From Bacteroidales bacterium UBA1197 (GTDB lineage: Bacteria > Bacteroidota > Bacteroidia > Bacteroidales > UBA932), in assembly GCA_002309995.1 (NCBI GenBank), contig DBYB01000061.1, forward strand, positions 591-29,087: DNA of 28,497 nucleotides, read 5' to 3'. Each line of letters opens with the position of its first letter. The stretch's first letter is position 1. This document shows, one piece after another, positions 8,990 to 17,402 of this stretch. The notes under the pieces are model-generated. The model had not been told where the DNA came from. It ran no database searches and saw nothing but the letters and a program-made list of their open reading frames with translations. Both the position numbers and the translations under genes were made by a program.

Positions 8990-11900
8990 CTAGGGCTCCT
9001 GCGGCTCCGGCTGCATGCCACCTTCACCCGGCTGCGGCTCCGGCTCCTGGCCACCTTCACCCGGCTGCGGCTCCGGCTCGGGATCAGGCTCACCCCAACG
9101 AATACCGTTGTACTTGTAGTTAGGGTTCGGCTTCTGAGCTGCAGTGTTAGCAGTGCTGAGGACCTTGATATTGCCAGAGAATTCAGCGGTCTTGTCCTCA
9201 CCCTCGAAGGTGTAGTTGAGAACAGCCTTATACTTGGCATTCTTATCCTTCTGCAGGTCAGTACCCATGTTCCACCAGCAGATGAACTCTTCTGCGGCAG
9301 CGTAGTCGGCCTGAGCACTTGCGGGCTGAGGAACCGTAGCACCAGCTGCATAGGCGTTCAACAGATTGTTGAAGGAAGCCTGGGTGTCAGAATCAACATA
9401 TTCGATTTCGAGATCGGTGACCTCAGCAAGCTGCTGCTCGTCGAGACCGAGAGCAATACCCTCAGCGGTAGGAACAAACTTGCCATCAGCATTGAGCTCG
9501 AAGAGAGCCTTGGCCTCAGCCTTGTCAGGGTTGGAAACCTTATCGTAGACAAGCTCGATAAGCTCGTGAGCAAGTACGTAGTCACTGTACTCAACATAGG
9601 TACCGAGAACGATGTCATTGGCAACGATGCTCAACTTGAAGTCGAAGCCGTCGAATACCACATAGTAGTATCCCTTCTTCACGGTAGGTTCGTCGAGGAT
9701 AACGAGATCAGTCTCGTCGGTGAGGCAAGTCTCAGTGATCTCGATGAGGATATCCTTACCAACTACAAGAGCCTTCTTGTTCTCGAGGATAATCTCAGCA
9801 CCAGCCTCGCCATCCATAACCTTCTTGAGCTCAGCACCGGTAACAGTCCACTCAGCGTGGCCATCGACGATATCGATGTCGCCCTGCTGCTTATCCTGTG
9901 CGGAGTTGGCAGGGAACTGCAGATCAACCTTAGGAGTGCTGTAGTTCTTCACAGTGAAGGTGTACTCAGAATCCTCGTTAACCGTAATGTTGTACTCCTT
10001 GAAGTGCTCGATGATAGCGGAGTTGAGGGTGTTGCCCTGGCCCTTCACGCGGACGGCACCGAAGGATACATAAGCGTCAGGAGCATCCTTACCGCCTTCT
10101 CCGAAGTAGTCATCATCAGCAGGAACCTTATCTGCGGACTCAGGAACGACAACCATGGTCTGCTTCTTGTCAGGAGTACCGAGGGTGTAGTCCGGGTTGA
10201 GTTCCCAGCCACCGATAGTGAAGGTGTGCTTGTGGTGCGTAGGATCAGGAGCGATATACTTGTAATCGAACTCGAAGATCACATCAGGATACAGATAGTT
10301 GTAGTCATCAACAGTCTCGAAGAGAACGAAGACCTTGTGAGGCTTCTCCTGTACAGGAACCTGATTGTTGATAGCAACATTTACGATATTGGTAGCCTGA
10401 TCCCAGTTCTGAGGAGAAGTGAAGTCCTTATCGGCACCAGCATAGTAGGTAGCAAGGTCGTCGAAGTCAACGATGACAGCATCGTCCTTGGAAGCAGGAA
10501 GCTCTGCAGGAGCAACAGGACCCTGATTACCCTGAACGAGGATGAGCTTAGGCTCCTGGAGATTGTAAACCTCACCAAACTTCTTGTAATTGATGTTCAG
10601 CTTGTCGAGGACATAAATGTTAACCTCTTCCCAGTCAACATTGAGAGTCTTGTTATTTGCGTAAGTGGCCTCAGCATCCTTATACTCAGGAGTTTCAACC
10701 ACCTTGTGCTCAGCCTCGTTCTCCCATACCTTAGCGAGGTAGGAGAAGCTACCATTCTCGCAAGTCACATCGCCGCCGGGAGCAGAGACATACTGATCGG
10801 AAAGGCCCTTGAACTCAACATTATGCTTCAGGAATACGAACCAACCAAGAGTCTTGTCAGGATCGACAGCCTCATCGCCGGTAATCTTAACCTTGATGAA
10901 TGCATCGGCCAGATACCTCTTGATAGTGTTATCGTTAGGATCCTGATAATAGGAACGAACATAAATAAGAGGAGTACGGTCGATAGAAGGAGTTCCTACG
11001 AAATCGGAGTTAACCTTAATCTTGGAACCATCAAAGACCATATACTTGTTCTGGTTGGTCTTATCAGAAGAAGTAACCTCGTAAGGAGCCTTGGTGAAAT
11101 CGCTGGGATCCATGACATACTTGCCATTGGCCTTACCAGCATAGGCGAATTCATACTTAGGCTGGAGGTTCAGAGGAGAATCGGAAGCAAGAACGCCTCT
11201 TTCGACAGCGTAGGTCTCAACAACCTTAAGGAGATCAACCTCACCGTTAAGAGGGAGCTTGACATCAATGATCTGATTATCGTCGATTTCGACATAGTCG
11301 GTACGATAAGGATCAACATCATCGTTATCAGCATCATACTTCTTCTTGTCGATGATCTGATAATTCCAGTTGATGAACTGGCCATCAACATACTGGTAAT
11401 CGGAAACAATCTCCTGCTTGGCACCGTCAGCGTCAGCTACCTTGCAGTTAGCGCGGAGAGCGATAATAATATTGTTGTCAGCAGGAATTGCAGTGTTGTG
11501 ATCAATCTTCTGGGCAGGAGCAATATCAAGCTCAAGGAAGCTGCCGTTCTTGACTTTCTTGTCGATCACTACGAAGTTCTCAACATCTTCTGCAGTAGCC
11601 CTGGTAATGGTCTTAACATTACGCTTGATGATACTGAAATCATAGGACTCCACGTCGATGTTGCCAGGGTTGAGCCTGTAGCAAACAGTAGTGTCAGCAC
11701 CCTTGAGGAACTCTGCCTGATCAACAGTAGCAACAGTCTTTACCCTCTTGAAAGTATAGCCCTGAGCGTTGCCGAGACCATCGCCACCGCCGAAACCGAT
11801 CTGGTTGAGAGTGACGAGTCCGAGACCGTCGAGGATGGTCTCAGGAACAAATGCGAGGCCCTTGAGCTTAGCAACGGTGTTGATGATGATACCCTCTTCA

Positions 11901-12670
11901 GGAGCACCCTCAGCACCCCATACAGTCAGCTGACCGTCAGCCCATTTTGCGACAACGAGATCGCCCTCGCTGGCATTGGAGATGCAGTAATACTTAGCGG
12001 GATCGCCGTCGGAAGGAACGAACCAAATACCCTGATGATCTGCATCGGGGTTCTTCTCAACGGTGTAGGAAACGCCATCAGCGCTGGCAGCGCCGGCAGC
12101 TCCTGCCTCACCCTGAGGACCCTGCTCGCCCTGAGGACCCTGTTCGCCCTGAGGACCCTGTTCGCCCTGAGGACCCTGCTCGCCCTGAGGACCCTGTTCG
12201 CCCTGAGGACCCTGCTCGCCCTGTGCGGGTACGCCGGAGTCAACGCCGTCAAGGAACCAGTTGCCGTTGGGGCCAATGGTGATAACGGTACCGGGAGTGC
12301 CGGGAGCGCCGTCCTGGCCGTCCTTACCGTCCTTGCCGTTCTGGCCGTCCTTACCGTCCTTGCCGTTGGTACCGTTGGTGCCATTCTTACCATCCTTGCC
12401 GTCGGCGCCGTTTGCACCGTCCTTGCCGTTGGTAAGGTCGAAATGGTTACCATTGCTGAGGTTAACCCTTACACCATTGGTAATAGGATCGACGGAAGAA
12501 ATAACGGCGCCGGCCTTGATCTCATTCTCGAGATTAGTTACCTTGCTGTTGAGCTCGGCAACCTTATTCTCAAGATTGCTGATCTGGACGCTGTAATCTT
12601 TCGTACATCCAGTCAAAAGTGCTGCACCTGCGAAGGCGAACACGATTGCCAATCTAAAGATTTTTTTCAT
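8990..12670 (-). CDS. Large lipoprotein with N-terminal coiled coil and collagen-like Gly-X-Y repeats
   Basis: The 1226-residue protein starts MKKIFRLAIVFAFAGAALLTGC, with a textbook lipobox and lipidated Cys22. Residues 30-51 form a perfect heptad coiled coil (I30, L33, V37, L40, V44, L47, I51). Residues about 82-127 are Gly-X-Y triplets rich in GKD and GTN, a short linker follows, and residues 151-186 are six copies of GEQGPQ, passing into GEAGAAG. The remaining 1000 residues are acidic, beta-rich and without any domain I can name. The last 30 residues are an 11-residue Pro/Glu repeat (PEPQPGEGG). The architecture suggests a lipid-anchored, oligomeric stalk carrying a large globular or beta-sandwich region outside the cell. 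Collagen-like stretches are known in bacterial surface proteins. The gene has its own promoter and terminator, so it is probably monocistronic. Function is unknown; adhesion or glycan binding is only a guess. Confidence 0.85.
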   Translation of the reverse strand: MKKIFRLAIVFAFAGAALLTGCTKDYSVQISNLENKVAELNSKVTNLENEIKAGAVISSVDPITNGVRVNLSNGNHFDLTNGKDGANGADGKDGKNGTNGTNGKDGKDGQNGKDGKDGQDGAPGTPGTVITIGPNGNWFLDGVDSGVPAQGEQGPQGEQGPQGEQGPQGEQGPQGEQGPQGEQGPQGEAGAAGAASADGVSYTVEKNPDADHQGIWFVPSDGDPAKYYCISNASEGDLVVAKWADGQLTVWGAEGAPEEGIIINTVAKLKGLAFVPETILDGLGLVTLNQIGFGGGDGLGNAQGYTFKRVKTVATVDQAEFLKGADTTVCYRLNPGNIDVESYDFSIIKRNVKTITRATAEDVENFVVIDKKVKNGSFLELDIAPAQKIDHNTAIPADNNIIIALRANCKVADADGAKQEIVSDYQYVDGQFINWNYQIIDKKKYDADNDDVDPYRTDYVEIDDNQIIDVKLPLNGEVDLLKVVETYAVERGVLASDSPLNLQPKYEFAYAGKANGKYVMDPSDFTKAPYEVTSSDKTNQNKYMVFDGSKIKVNSDFVGTPSIDRTPLIYVRSYYQDPNDNTIKRYLADAFIKVKITGDEAVDPDKTLGWFVFLKHNVEFKGLSDQYVSAPGGDVTCENGSFSYLAKVWENEAEHKVVETPEYKDAEATYANNKTLNVDWEEVNIYVLDKLNINYKKFGEVYNLQEPKLILVQGNQGPVAPAELPASKDDAVIVDFDDLATYYAGADKDFTSPQNWDQATNIVNVAINNQVPVQEKPHKVFVLFETVDDYNYLYPDVIFEFDYKYIAPDPTHHKHTFTIGGWELNPDYTLGTPDKKQTMVVVPESADKVPADDDYFGEGGKDAPDAYVSFGAVRVKGQGNTLNSAIIEHFKEYNITVNEDSEYTFTVKNYSTPKVDLQFPANSAQDKQQGDIDIVDGHAEWTVTGAELKKVMDGEAGAEIILENKKALVVGKDILIEITETCLTDETDLVILDEPTVKKGYYYVVFDGFDFKLSIVANDIVLGTYVEYSDYVLAHELIELVYDKVSNPDKAEAKALFELNADGKFVPTAEGIALGLDEQQLAEVTDLEIEYVDSDTQASFNNLLNAYAAGATVPQPASAQADYAAAEEFICWWNMGTDLQKDKNAKYKAVLNYTFEGEDKTAEFSGNIKVLSTANTAAQKPNPNYKYNGIRWGEPDPEPEPQPGEGGQEPEPQPGEGGMQPEPQEP
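8999..9079 (-). repeat. 33-bp tandem repeat encoding the Pro/Glu-rich C-terminal tail
   Basis: Two full 33-bp units (starting at 8999 and 9032) and part of a third (from 9065) are nearly identical. They encode the 11-residue period seen as PEPQPGEGG at the C-terminus of the collagen-like lipoprotein. The period is a multiple of three, so copy-number change would keep the frame. Confidence 0.85.
12113..12220 (-). repeat. Six-copy 18-bp tandem repeat encoding GEQGPQ
   Basis: Six consecutive 18-bp units encode (GEQGPQ)6. They differ only at one synonymous position (GAG or GAA for the Glu codon); all other bases are identical. The high identity points to recent expansion or ongoing homogenisation, and in-frame length variation between strains is expected. 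Confidence 0.93.
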
Positions 12671-12793
12671 AAATTAATTGTTTAAAAATTGTTATTAAAA
12701 TTATTTATGTTCTAGGGTTTAGTAACCTTGCCAATATCATTTCAGGCACCAAATGGGCATAGTACCCACTGGTCCAAGAAACGATTTAACGTG

Positions 12794-12825
12794 CAAATAT
12801 ATGTAGAAAAATACTATCGTGCAAC
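12794..12825 (-). promoter_or_regulatory. Bacteroidetes-type promoter of the collagen-like lipoprotein gene
   Basis: On the minus strand GTTG (12825-12822) is followed by 20 nt and TATATTTG (12801-12794), a close match to TTTG-N19-21-TAnnTTTG. The inferred start near 12788 leaves a leader of about 118 nt, the longest in this window and AT-rich in its last 60 nt. I see no clear riboswitch or strong hairpin in it. No terminator separates it from the small secreted-protein gene upstream. Confidence 0.8.
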
Positions 12826-12858
12826 AATTTTTCTTTTTTTTTACACATTACAGCGCGT

Positions 12859-13251
12859 TCAGGGGGCTTTATACCCGAAATATTCGGCAAAAAAATCGTC
12901 CATCTCTTCCCAAGTAATCTCGCTTATCACCATGATGAAATTGGGGAACTTCAGGGAAAGTTTGATCTTTCCGTCGGGGAAACGCTCCACGCTCGCTTCG
13001 CCTTTCTTGAACTGCATCGAGTCCTTCGTCGCGAGCTGTTTGCGTATCTCCGGATAGTATTCCTCCCCTATCTCACGGCGCAGGCCTGCAGGCATGAGCC
13101 GGTTCATGGATTTAAGCTTGGAGAGCCTGAACGTGAGATGCACATCGGCGTAGCGGTGCGTGAAATCGATCAACGGTTCCTGCTGCATCGCCATCGCCGA
13201 CGGCATCCCTGCCAGTAACGATACTATAATATATAATAGTAACCTTTTCAA
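12859..13251 (-). CDS. Small secreted protein of unknown function, TTG start, coupled to ppdK
   Basis: I do not recognise a family. The 130-residue protein has a convincing signal peptide (MKRLLLYIIVSLLAGMPSAMA, cleavage near residue 21), followed by about 108 residues of mixed charge with the motif RYADVHLTFRL, a basic helical stretch (about 46-75), a beta segment KIKLSLKFPNFIMVISE and an acidic-aromatic end. The start codon is TTG (13251-13249), directly after the TAA stop of ppdK with no bases between. The first in-frame ATG would destroy the signal peptide, so TTG is the likely start and translation is probably coupled to ppdK. A periplasmic or exported role is inferred from the signal only. 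Low-level expression is suggested by the weak start codon. Confidence 0.72.
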   Translation of the reverse strand: MKRLLLYIIVSLLAGMPSAMAMQQEPLIDFTHRYADVHLTFRLSKLKSMNRLMPAGLRREIGEEYYPEIRKQLATKDSMQFKKGEASVERFPDGKIKLSLKFPNFIMVISEITWEEMDDFFAEYFGYKAP

Positions 13252-15969
13252 TTAACCCTGCTTGATGGCTGCCTGTGCGGCTGCAAGCCTTGCGATAGGC
13301 ACGCGGAAAGGTGAGCAGCTCACATAGTCAACACCGATGCGGTTGAAGAAGTGTACGGAATCGGGATCTCCTCCGTGCTCGCCGCAAACGCCGCACTTGA
13401 GGTCGGGACGCTTGCTGCGGCCACCCTGGATACCCAGTTCCACGAGCTTACCTACGGCTTTGACATCGATGGTCTGGAACGGATCGTTGTCGAGGAGCTT
13501 GTTGCCAAGGTACTCGCCCATAAAGGTACCGACGTCGTCGCGGCTGAAGCCGAACGTCATCTGGGTGAGGTCGTTGGTACCGAAGCTGAAGAACTCGGCG
13601 GTACGTGCCATACGGTCTGCGGTGAGAGCAGCACGAGGAATCTCAATCATCGTACCGAACTTGAACTCGAGGACCTCGCTGGTAGCAGCCTCGACCTCAG
13701 CCTTGATCTTCATGCAGATAGCCTTCTGGAAACGAAGCTCGCGCTCAGACACGGTAACGGGAATCATAATCTCGGGAATCGGGTGGAAGCCCTCCTTCTG
13801 GAGTTCAGCCTCGGCGGTGAAGATGGCGCGATACTGAGTCTCGGCAATCAGAGGATAGGTGACGTGGAGACGTACACCGCGGTGACCCATCATAGGATTG
13901 ACCTCGTGGAGGTTCTCGCCACGGCGCTCGATGTCGGATACGGAGATGCCGAGTTCGTCGGCCAGTTCCTTCTCCTTCTCCTCTCCCTTGGGAACGAACT
14001 CGTGGAGAGGCGGGTCGAGCAGACGGAACACGACGGGCTTGCCGTCCATAATCTTGAGGGTGCTCTTGACGGAAGCCTTCATAAACGGCTCAAGCTCATC
14101 AAGGGCAGCCTTGCGCTCGGCGTCGGTGTCGGAAAGGATCATCTTGCGGAGCTTTGCGAGAGGGGTCTCGGAGTTCTTGCCGTAGAACATATGCTCGATA
14201 CGGAAGAGGCCGATGCCCTCGGCGCCGAAGGACAGTGCGCGGGCCGCATCCTCGGGGGTGTCGGCGTTGGTGCGGATGCCCAGGCGGCGATATTTGTCGA
14301 CGATCTGCATAAAGCTGATGAAGAGAGGATTCTCGCTGGCGTCCATAGTGTCGATCTTGACAGCATAGACATAGCCCTTGGATCCGTTCAGGGAGAACCA
14401 GTCGCCTTCCTTGTAGGTCTGGCCACCGAAACTGACGCTCTTGCCAGCCAGGTTGATCTTCATAGTCTCGCAACCTACGATGCAGCACTTGCCCCAGCCA
14501 CGGGCCACGAGGGCGGCGTGGGAGGTCATACCACCGCGGGTGGTAAGGATACCGGCGGATGCGCGCATACCTTCGATGTCCTCGGGAGAGGTCTCTTCAC
14601 GGATGAGGATAACCTTCTTGCCGGCTGCAGCAGCCTCCATAGCGGCCTCGGAAGTGAATACGATGGTGCCGACGGCGCCGCCCGGAGAAGCGGGAAGACC
14701 CTTTGCGATAACTTCGGCCATCTTCTCGGAAGCGGGGTCGAGGATAGGGTGAAGAATTTCGTCGAGCTGAGCGGGAGAGACGCGCATAACTGCCTCTTTC
14801 TCGTCAATCATACCCTCGGAGAGCATATCCATAGCCATCTGGAGAGCGGCTATACCGGTTCGCTTGCCGATACGGCACTGGAGCATCCAGAGGTGGCCCT
14901 CCTGAATGGTGAACTCAATGTCCTGCATATCGTGGAAGTGCTCCTCGAGATGCTTGCGGATGGCGTCGAGTTCGGCATAAACCTCGGGCATTGCGGTCTC
15001 CAGCGAAGGGAGATGCTTGTTCTGCTCGGACTTGGTGGCCTCGTTCAGAGGGTTGGGGGTGCGGATACCTGCAACCACGTCTTCGCCCTGTGCGTTGATG
15101 AGCCACTCACCATAGAACTTGTTGTCGCCGGTAGCAGGGTTGCGGGAGAATGCAACGCCGGTAGCGGAGGTTTCTCCCATATTGCCGAAGACCATAGACT
15201 GTACGTTGACAGCGGTACCCCAGTCATCGGGAATCTTCTCGATGCGGCGGTATGCAATAGCGCGCTTGCCGTTCCAGGACTTGAACACGCCGCCGATGGA
15301 GCCCCAGAGCTGATCCTGGGCGGTGTCGGGGAACTCTACGCCGAGAACTTCCTTGACCTTCACCTTGAACTTGTCGCAGAGAACCTTGAGTTCTTCAGCA
15401 GTGATATCGGTGTCGGACTTATATCCTTTTGCTTCCTTGAGTTCTTCCATCATACGGTCGAGCTGCTGGCGGATACCCTGTCCGTCGGCGGGCTCGATGC
15501 CTTCTGCCTTCTCCATGACAACGTCGGAGTACATCATAATAAGACGGCGGTATGCGTCATAGACGAACCTGGGGTTACCGGTCTTCTTGATCATTCCGGG
15601 TAGAGTGGCGGAGCAAAGACCGATATTGAGGATGGTATCCATCATACCGGGCATGGAACTGCGGGCGCCGGAGCGGCAGCTTACGAGGAGGGGATCCTCG
15701 GGATCGCCGAATTTCTTGCCCATGATCTTCTCGGTGGCTTCGAGAGCCACGGCCACGTCGCGCTTAAGCTCTTCCGTGTAGCCGCCTCCGAGTTCATAGT
15801 ACTCTGCACAGCATTCAGTTGTGATAGTGAATCCGGCCGGGACAGGCATCCCGAGCTTGCTCATTTCGGCGAGGTTTGCACCCTTGCCGCCGAGGAGTTC
15901 ACGCATGGAGCCGTCGCCTTCTGCGTTCTTGCCGCCGAAGCGGTAAACCCTTTTCTTTTTTTCAAACAT
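13252..15969 (-). CDS. ppdK: Pyruvate, phosphate dikinase
   Basis: This cytosolic enzyme interconverts ATP, phosphate and pyruvate with AMP, pyrophosphate and phosphoenolpyruvate. In anaerobic Bacteroidales it serves as a glycolytic or gluconeogenic step. The 905-residue protein is slightly longer than the usual 870-890. It has the N-terminal nucleotide-binding start (FGGKNAEGDG..., GGKGANLAEM at 27-36), the swivelling phosphohistidine domain with GGMTSHAALVARGWG (catalytic His484; Thr482 is the position modified by the PDRP regulator in other species), and the C-terminal PEP/pyruvate TIM barrel with the catalytic Cys862 in CGVCGEHGG. All key residues are present. It has its own promoter inside the 3' end of phoH and is directly followed by the small secreted-protein gene. 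Confidence 0.98.
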   Translation of the reverse strand: MFEKKKRVYRFGGKNAEGDGSMRELLGGKGANLAEMSKLGMPVPAGFTITTECCAEYYELGGGYTEELKRDVAVALEATEKIMGKKFGDPEDPLLVSCRSGARSSMPGMMDTILNIGLCSATLPGMIKKTGNPRFVYDAYRRLIMMYSDVVMEKAEGIEPADGQGIRQQLDRMMEELKEAKGYKSDTDITAEELKVLCDKFKVKVKEVLGVEFPDTAQDQLWGSIGGVFKSWNGKRAIAYRRIEKIPDDWGTAVNVQSMVFGNMGETSATGVAFSRNPATGDNKFYGEWLINAQGEDVVAGIRTPNPLNEATKSEQNKHLPSLETAMPEVYAELDAIRKHLEEHFHDMQDIEFTIQEGHLWMLQCRIGKRTGIAALQMAMDMLSEGMIDEKEAVMRVSPAQLDEILHPILDPASEKMAEVIAKGLPASPGGAVGTIVFTSEAAMEAAAAGKKVILIREETSPEDIEGMRASAGILTTRGGMTSHAALVARGWGKCCIVGCETMKINLAGKSVSFGGQTYKEGDWFSLNGSKGYVYAVKIDTMDASENPLFISFMQIVDKYRRLGIRTNADTPEDAARALSFGAEGIGLFRIEHMFYGKNSETPLAKLRKMILSDTDAERKAALDELEPFMKASVKSTLKIMDGKPVVFRLLDPPLHEFVPKGEEKEKELADELGISVSDIERRGENLHEVNPMMGHRGVRLHVTYPLIAETQYRAIFTAEAELQKEGFHPIPEIMIPVTVSERELRFQKAICMKIKAEVEAATSEVLEFKFGTMIEIPRAALTADRMARTAEFFSFGTNDLTQMTFGFSRDDVGTFMGEYLGNKLLDNDPFQTIDVKAVGKLVELGIQGGRSKRPDLKCGVCGEHGGDPDSVHFFNRIGVDYVSCSPFRVPIARLAAAQAAIKQG

Positions 15970-15974
15970 AATTT

Positions 15975-15984
15975 TACGATCGTA
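15975..15984. promoter_or_regulatory. Palindromic decamer in the ppdK leader
   Basis: TACGATCGTA is a perfect 10-bp palindrome located 6 nt before the ppdK start codon and downstream of the predicted transcription start. It could be an operator or simply chance; only one copy is present here. Confidence 0.3.
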
Positions 15985-16016
15985 TTGTGTTAAAAACTAA
16001 TTTATCTAAAATCTTG

Positions 16017-16047
16017 CAAATATAATAAATAATCTGGTTAAAGCAAC
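16017..16047 (-). promoter_or_regulatory. Bacteroidetes-type promoter of ppdK, overlapping the 3' end of phoH
   Basis: GTTG (16047-16044, within the last codons of phoH) is followed by 19 nt and TATATTTG (16024-16017) on the minus strand. This matches TTTG-N19-21-TAnnTTTG. The inferred start near 16010 gives a leader of about 41 nt. It allows ppdK to be expressed independently of the upstream five-gene run. Confidence 0.78.
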
Positions 16048-17399
16048 TTGGCGGCGAGGTCGGCGAGCGCGCTGCGTTCTCCCTTGCGCAGGAAGACGTG
16101 CTGGAAGAGCTTCTGGCCGCTGAGCTTGTCGGAAATGTGCGTGAGGCCGTTTGACCACTGGTCGAGGTACGGCTGGTCTATCTGGAAAATGTCTCCTGTG
16201 AAAACCATCTTGGTGCCTTCACCGGCACGGGTGATGATGGTCTTGATTTCGTGAGGCGTAAGGTTCTGCGCCTCGTCGATGATGAAGAAACAGCGGCCGA
16301 GCGAGCGCCCGCGAATGTACGCCAGGGGCTCGATGACCAGTTTCTCCATACTGAGCATATTGTCAATACGCTGGGCCTCGCGAGAGCCGGGCCGATATAA
16401 CTCCTTGATTACATTAAGGTTATCCATCAGTGGCTGAAGGAAGGGGCCCATCTTGCTCTTCTGGTCACCGGGCAGGAAGCCTATGTCCTGATTGCCCAAA
16501 ACAACAGTAGGACGGGAAAGGATTATCTGTTCGTAATCCCTCTCCTGGGCGAGAGCGGCGGCGAGGGCCAGCAGGGTTTTGCCGGTGCCGGCGCCGCCCG
16601 TGAGGGCAACAAGCTCGGTCTTGGGATTCAGGAGGGCGTCGAGGGCCATCTTCTGCTCGTCGTTACGCGGCTTGATGCCGTATGCCTCGCGGGAGCGAAT
16701 CAGCACGATGGCGTCTCGGGACGCGTCGTAGCGGGCGCAGACGGTCTCGCCACCGTCGCCGGCAGCGCCTGCGGCCTTCTCCTGCCAGCAGAACTTATAC
16801 AAGCGGTTGGGCTCGGGCTTGGTCTGCTGCACTTCCTTCCAGGGGATGGCGTTGTCGGGACCGTAGCACAGGGCCTGCATAAGCGCGGAAGGCAGTTCCG
16901 TGCGAATGACCTCTTTCTGGCTGACTTCCAGATGTTCGTCCTCAACCTTGTCGGTGAGGTAATCCTGAACCGCCATACCTGCCGCCCTAGCCTTGAGCCT
17001 GAGGTTCACGTCTTTGGTAACCAGCGCAACGAAGCGGTCGGGATGAGAGTCGCGCACCCACATTGCTGTGGCGAGGATTCGGTGGTCCTGCGTGTCGTCT
17101 TTGAAAAGGTCGGCGAATTCAGGGGCGAAAGGGTGGTTGGGTTCCACCTTAATGCGGCCGAGGTCCTTGCCGATGGGGATTCCGTCCTTGCCGAACGGCT
17201 TGCCGGCAGAAATCTTGTCGAGGTCGCGCATAAAACCACGGGCGTGGTACGACAGGGTGTCGTTGCCCTTCTTGAACTTGTCGGCTTCCTCAATAACGGC
17301 GGCAGGAATCACCAGGTCGTTGTCGCGGAACTGGCGTATCGCCTTGTGGTCGTGCAGGATAACGTTCGTATCGAGCACGAAGATCTTAGATTTTCCCAT
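16038..17399 (-). CDS. PIN-PhoH (PhoH2-type) ATPase/RNase
   Basis: The 453-residue protein has an N-terminal PIN ribonuclease domain (KIFVLDTNVILHD, with acidic residues Asp10, Glu37/38, Asp105 and Asp130) and a C-terminal PhoH P-loop ATPase (Walker A LTGGAGTGKT at 266-275, Walker B FFIIDEAQ at 371-378, then MVFTGD near 398-403). This two-domain form corresponds to PhoH2/YlaK, shown in mycobacteria to be an RNA helicase coupled to RNase activity. Length and motifs are typical and nothing appears broken. It starts 3 nt after the AIR-synthase-like gene stop, so the two are very likely translated from one message. It probably acts in the cytoplasm in RNA turnover; its specific target is unknown. 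Confidence 0.93.
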   Translation of the reverse strand: MGKSKIFVLDTNVILHDHKAIRQFRDNDLVIPAAVIEEADKFKKGNDTLSYHARGFMRDLDKISAGKPFGKDGIPIGKDLGRIKVEPNHPFAPEFADLFKDDTQDHRILATAMWVRDSHPDRFVALVTKDVNLRLKARAAGMAVQDYLTDKVEDEHLEVSQKEVIRTELPSALMQALCYGPDNAIPWKEVQQTKPEPNRLYKFCWQEKAAGAAGDGGETVCARYDASRDAIVLIRSREAYGIKPRNDEQKMALDALLNPKTELVALTGGAGTGKTLLALAAALAQERDYEQIILSRPTVVLGNQDIGFLPGDQKSKMGPFLQPLMDNLNVIKELYRPGSREAQRIDNMLSMEKLVIEPLAYIRGRSLGRCFFIIDEAQNLTPHEIKTIITRAGEGTKMVFTGDIFQIDQPYLDQWSNGLTHISDKLSGQKLFQHVFLRKGERSALADLAAKLL

Positions 17400-17402
17400 A
17401 TG

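Noticed and set aside
12113..12585. Collagen-like repeats as part of a phage tail fibre
   Set aside because: A lipobox and heptad coil precede them and no phage gene is nearby; the context is a surface lipoprotein.
9566..12685. Long plus-strand open frame of 1039 codons opposite the collagen-like gene
   Set aside because: It is antisense to a clear lipoprotein gene, has no recognisable domain or signal peptide, and reflects scarcity of TTA/CTA/TCA codons in the real gene.
13351..15603. Long plus-strand open frame of 750 codons opposite ppdK
   Set aside because: It is a shadow of the highly conserved ppdK frame; no motif or start context supports it. The same applies to the plus-strand frames at 42-986, 1628-3016 and 20316-21737.
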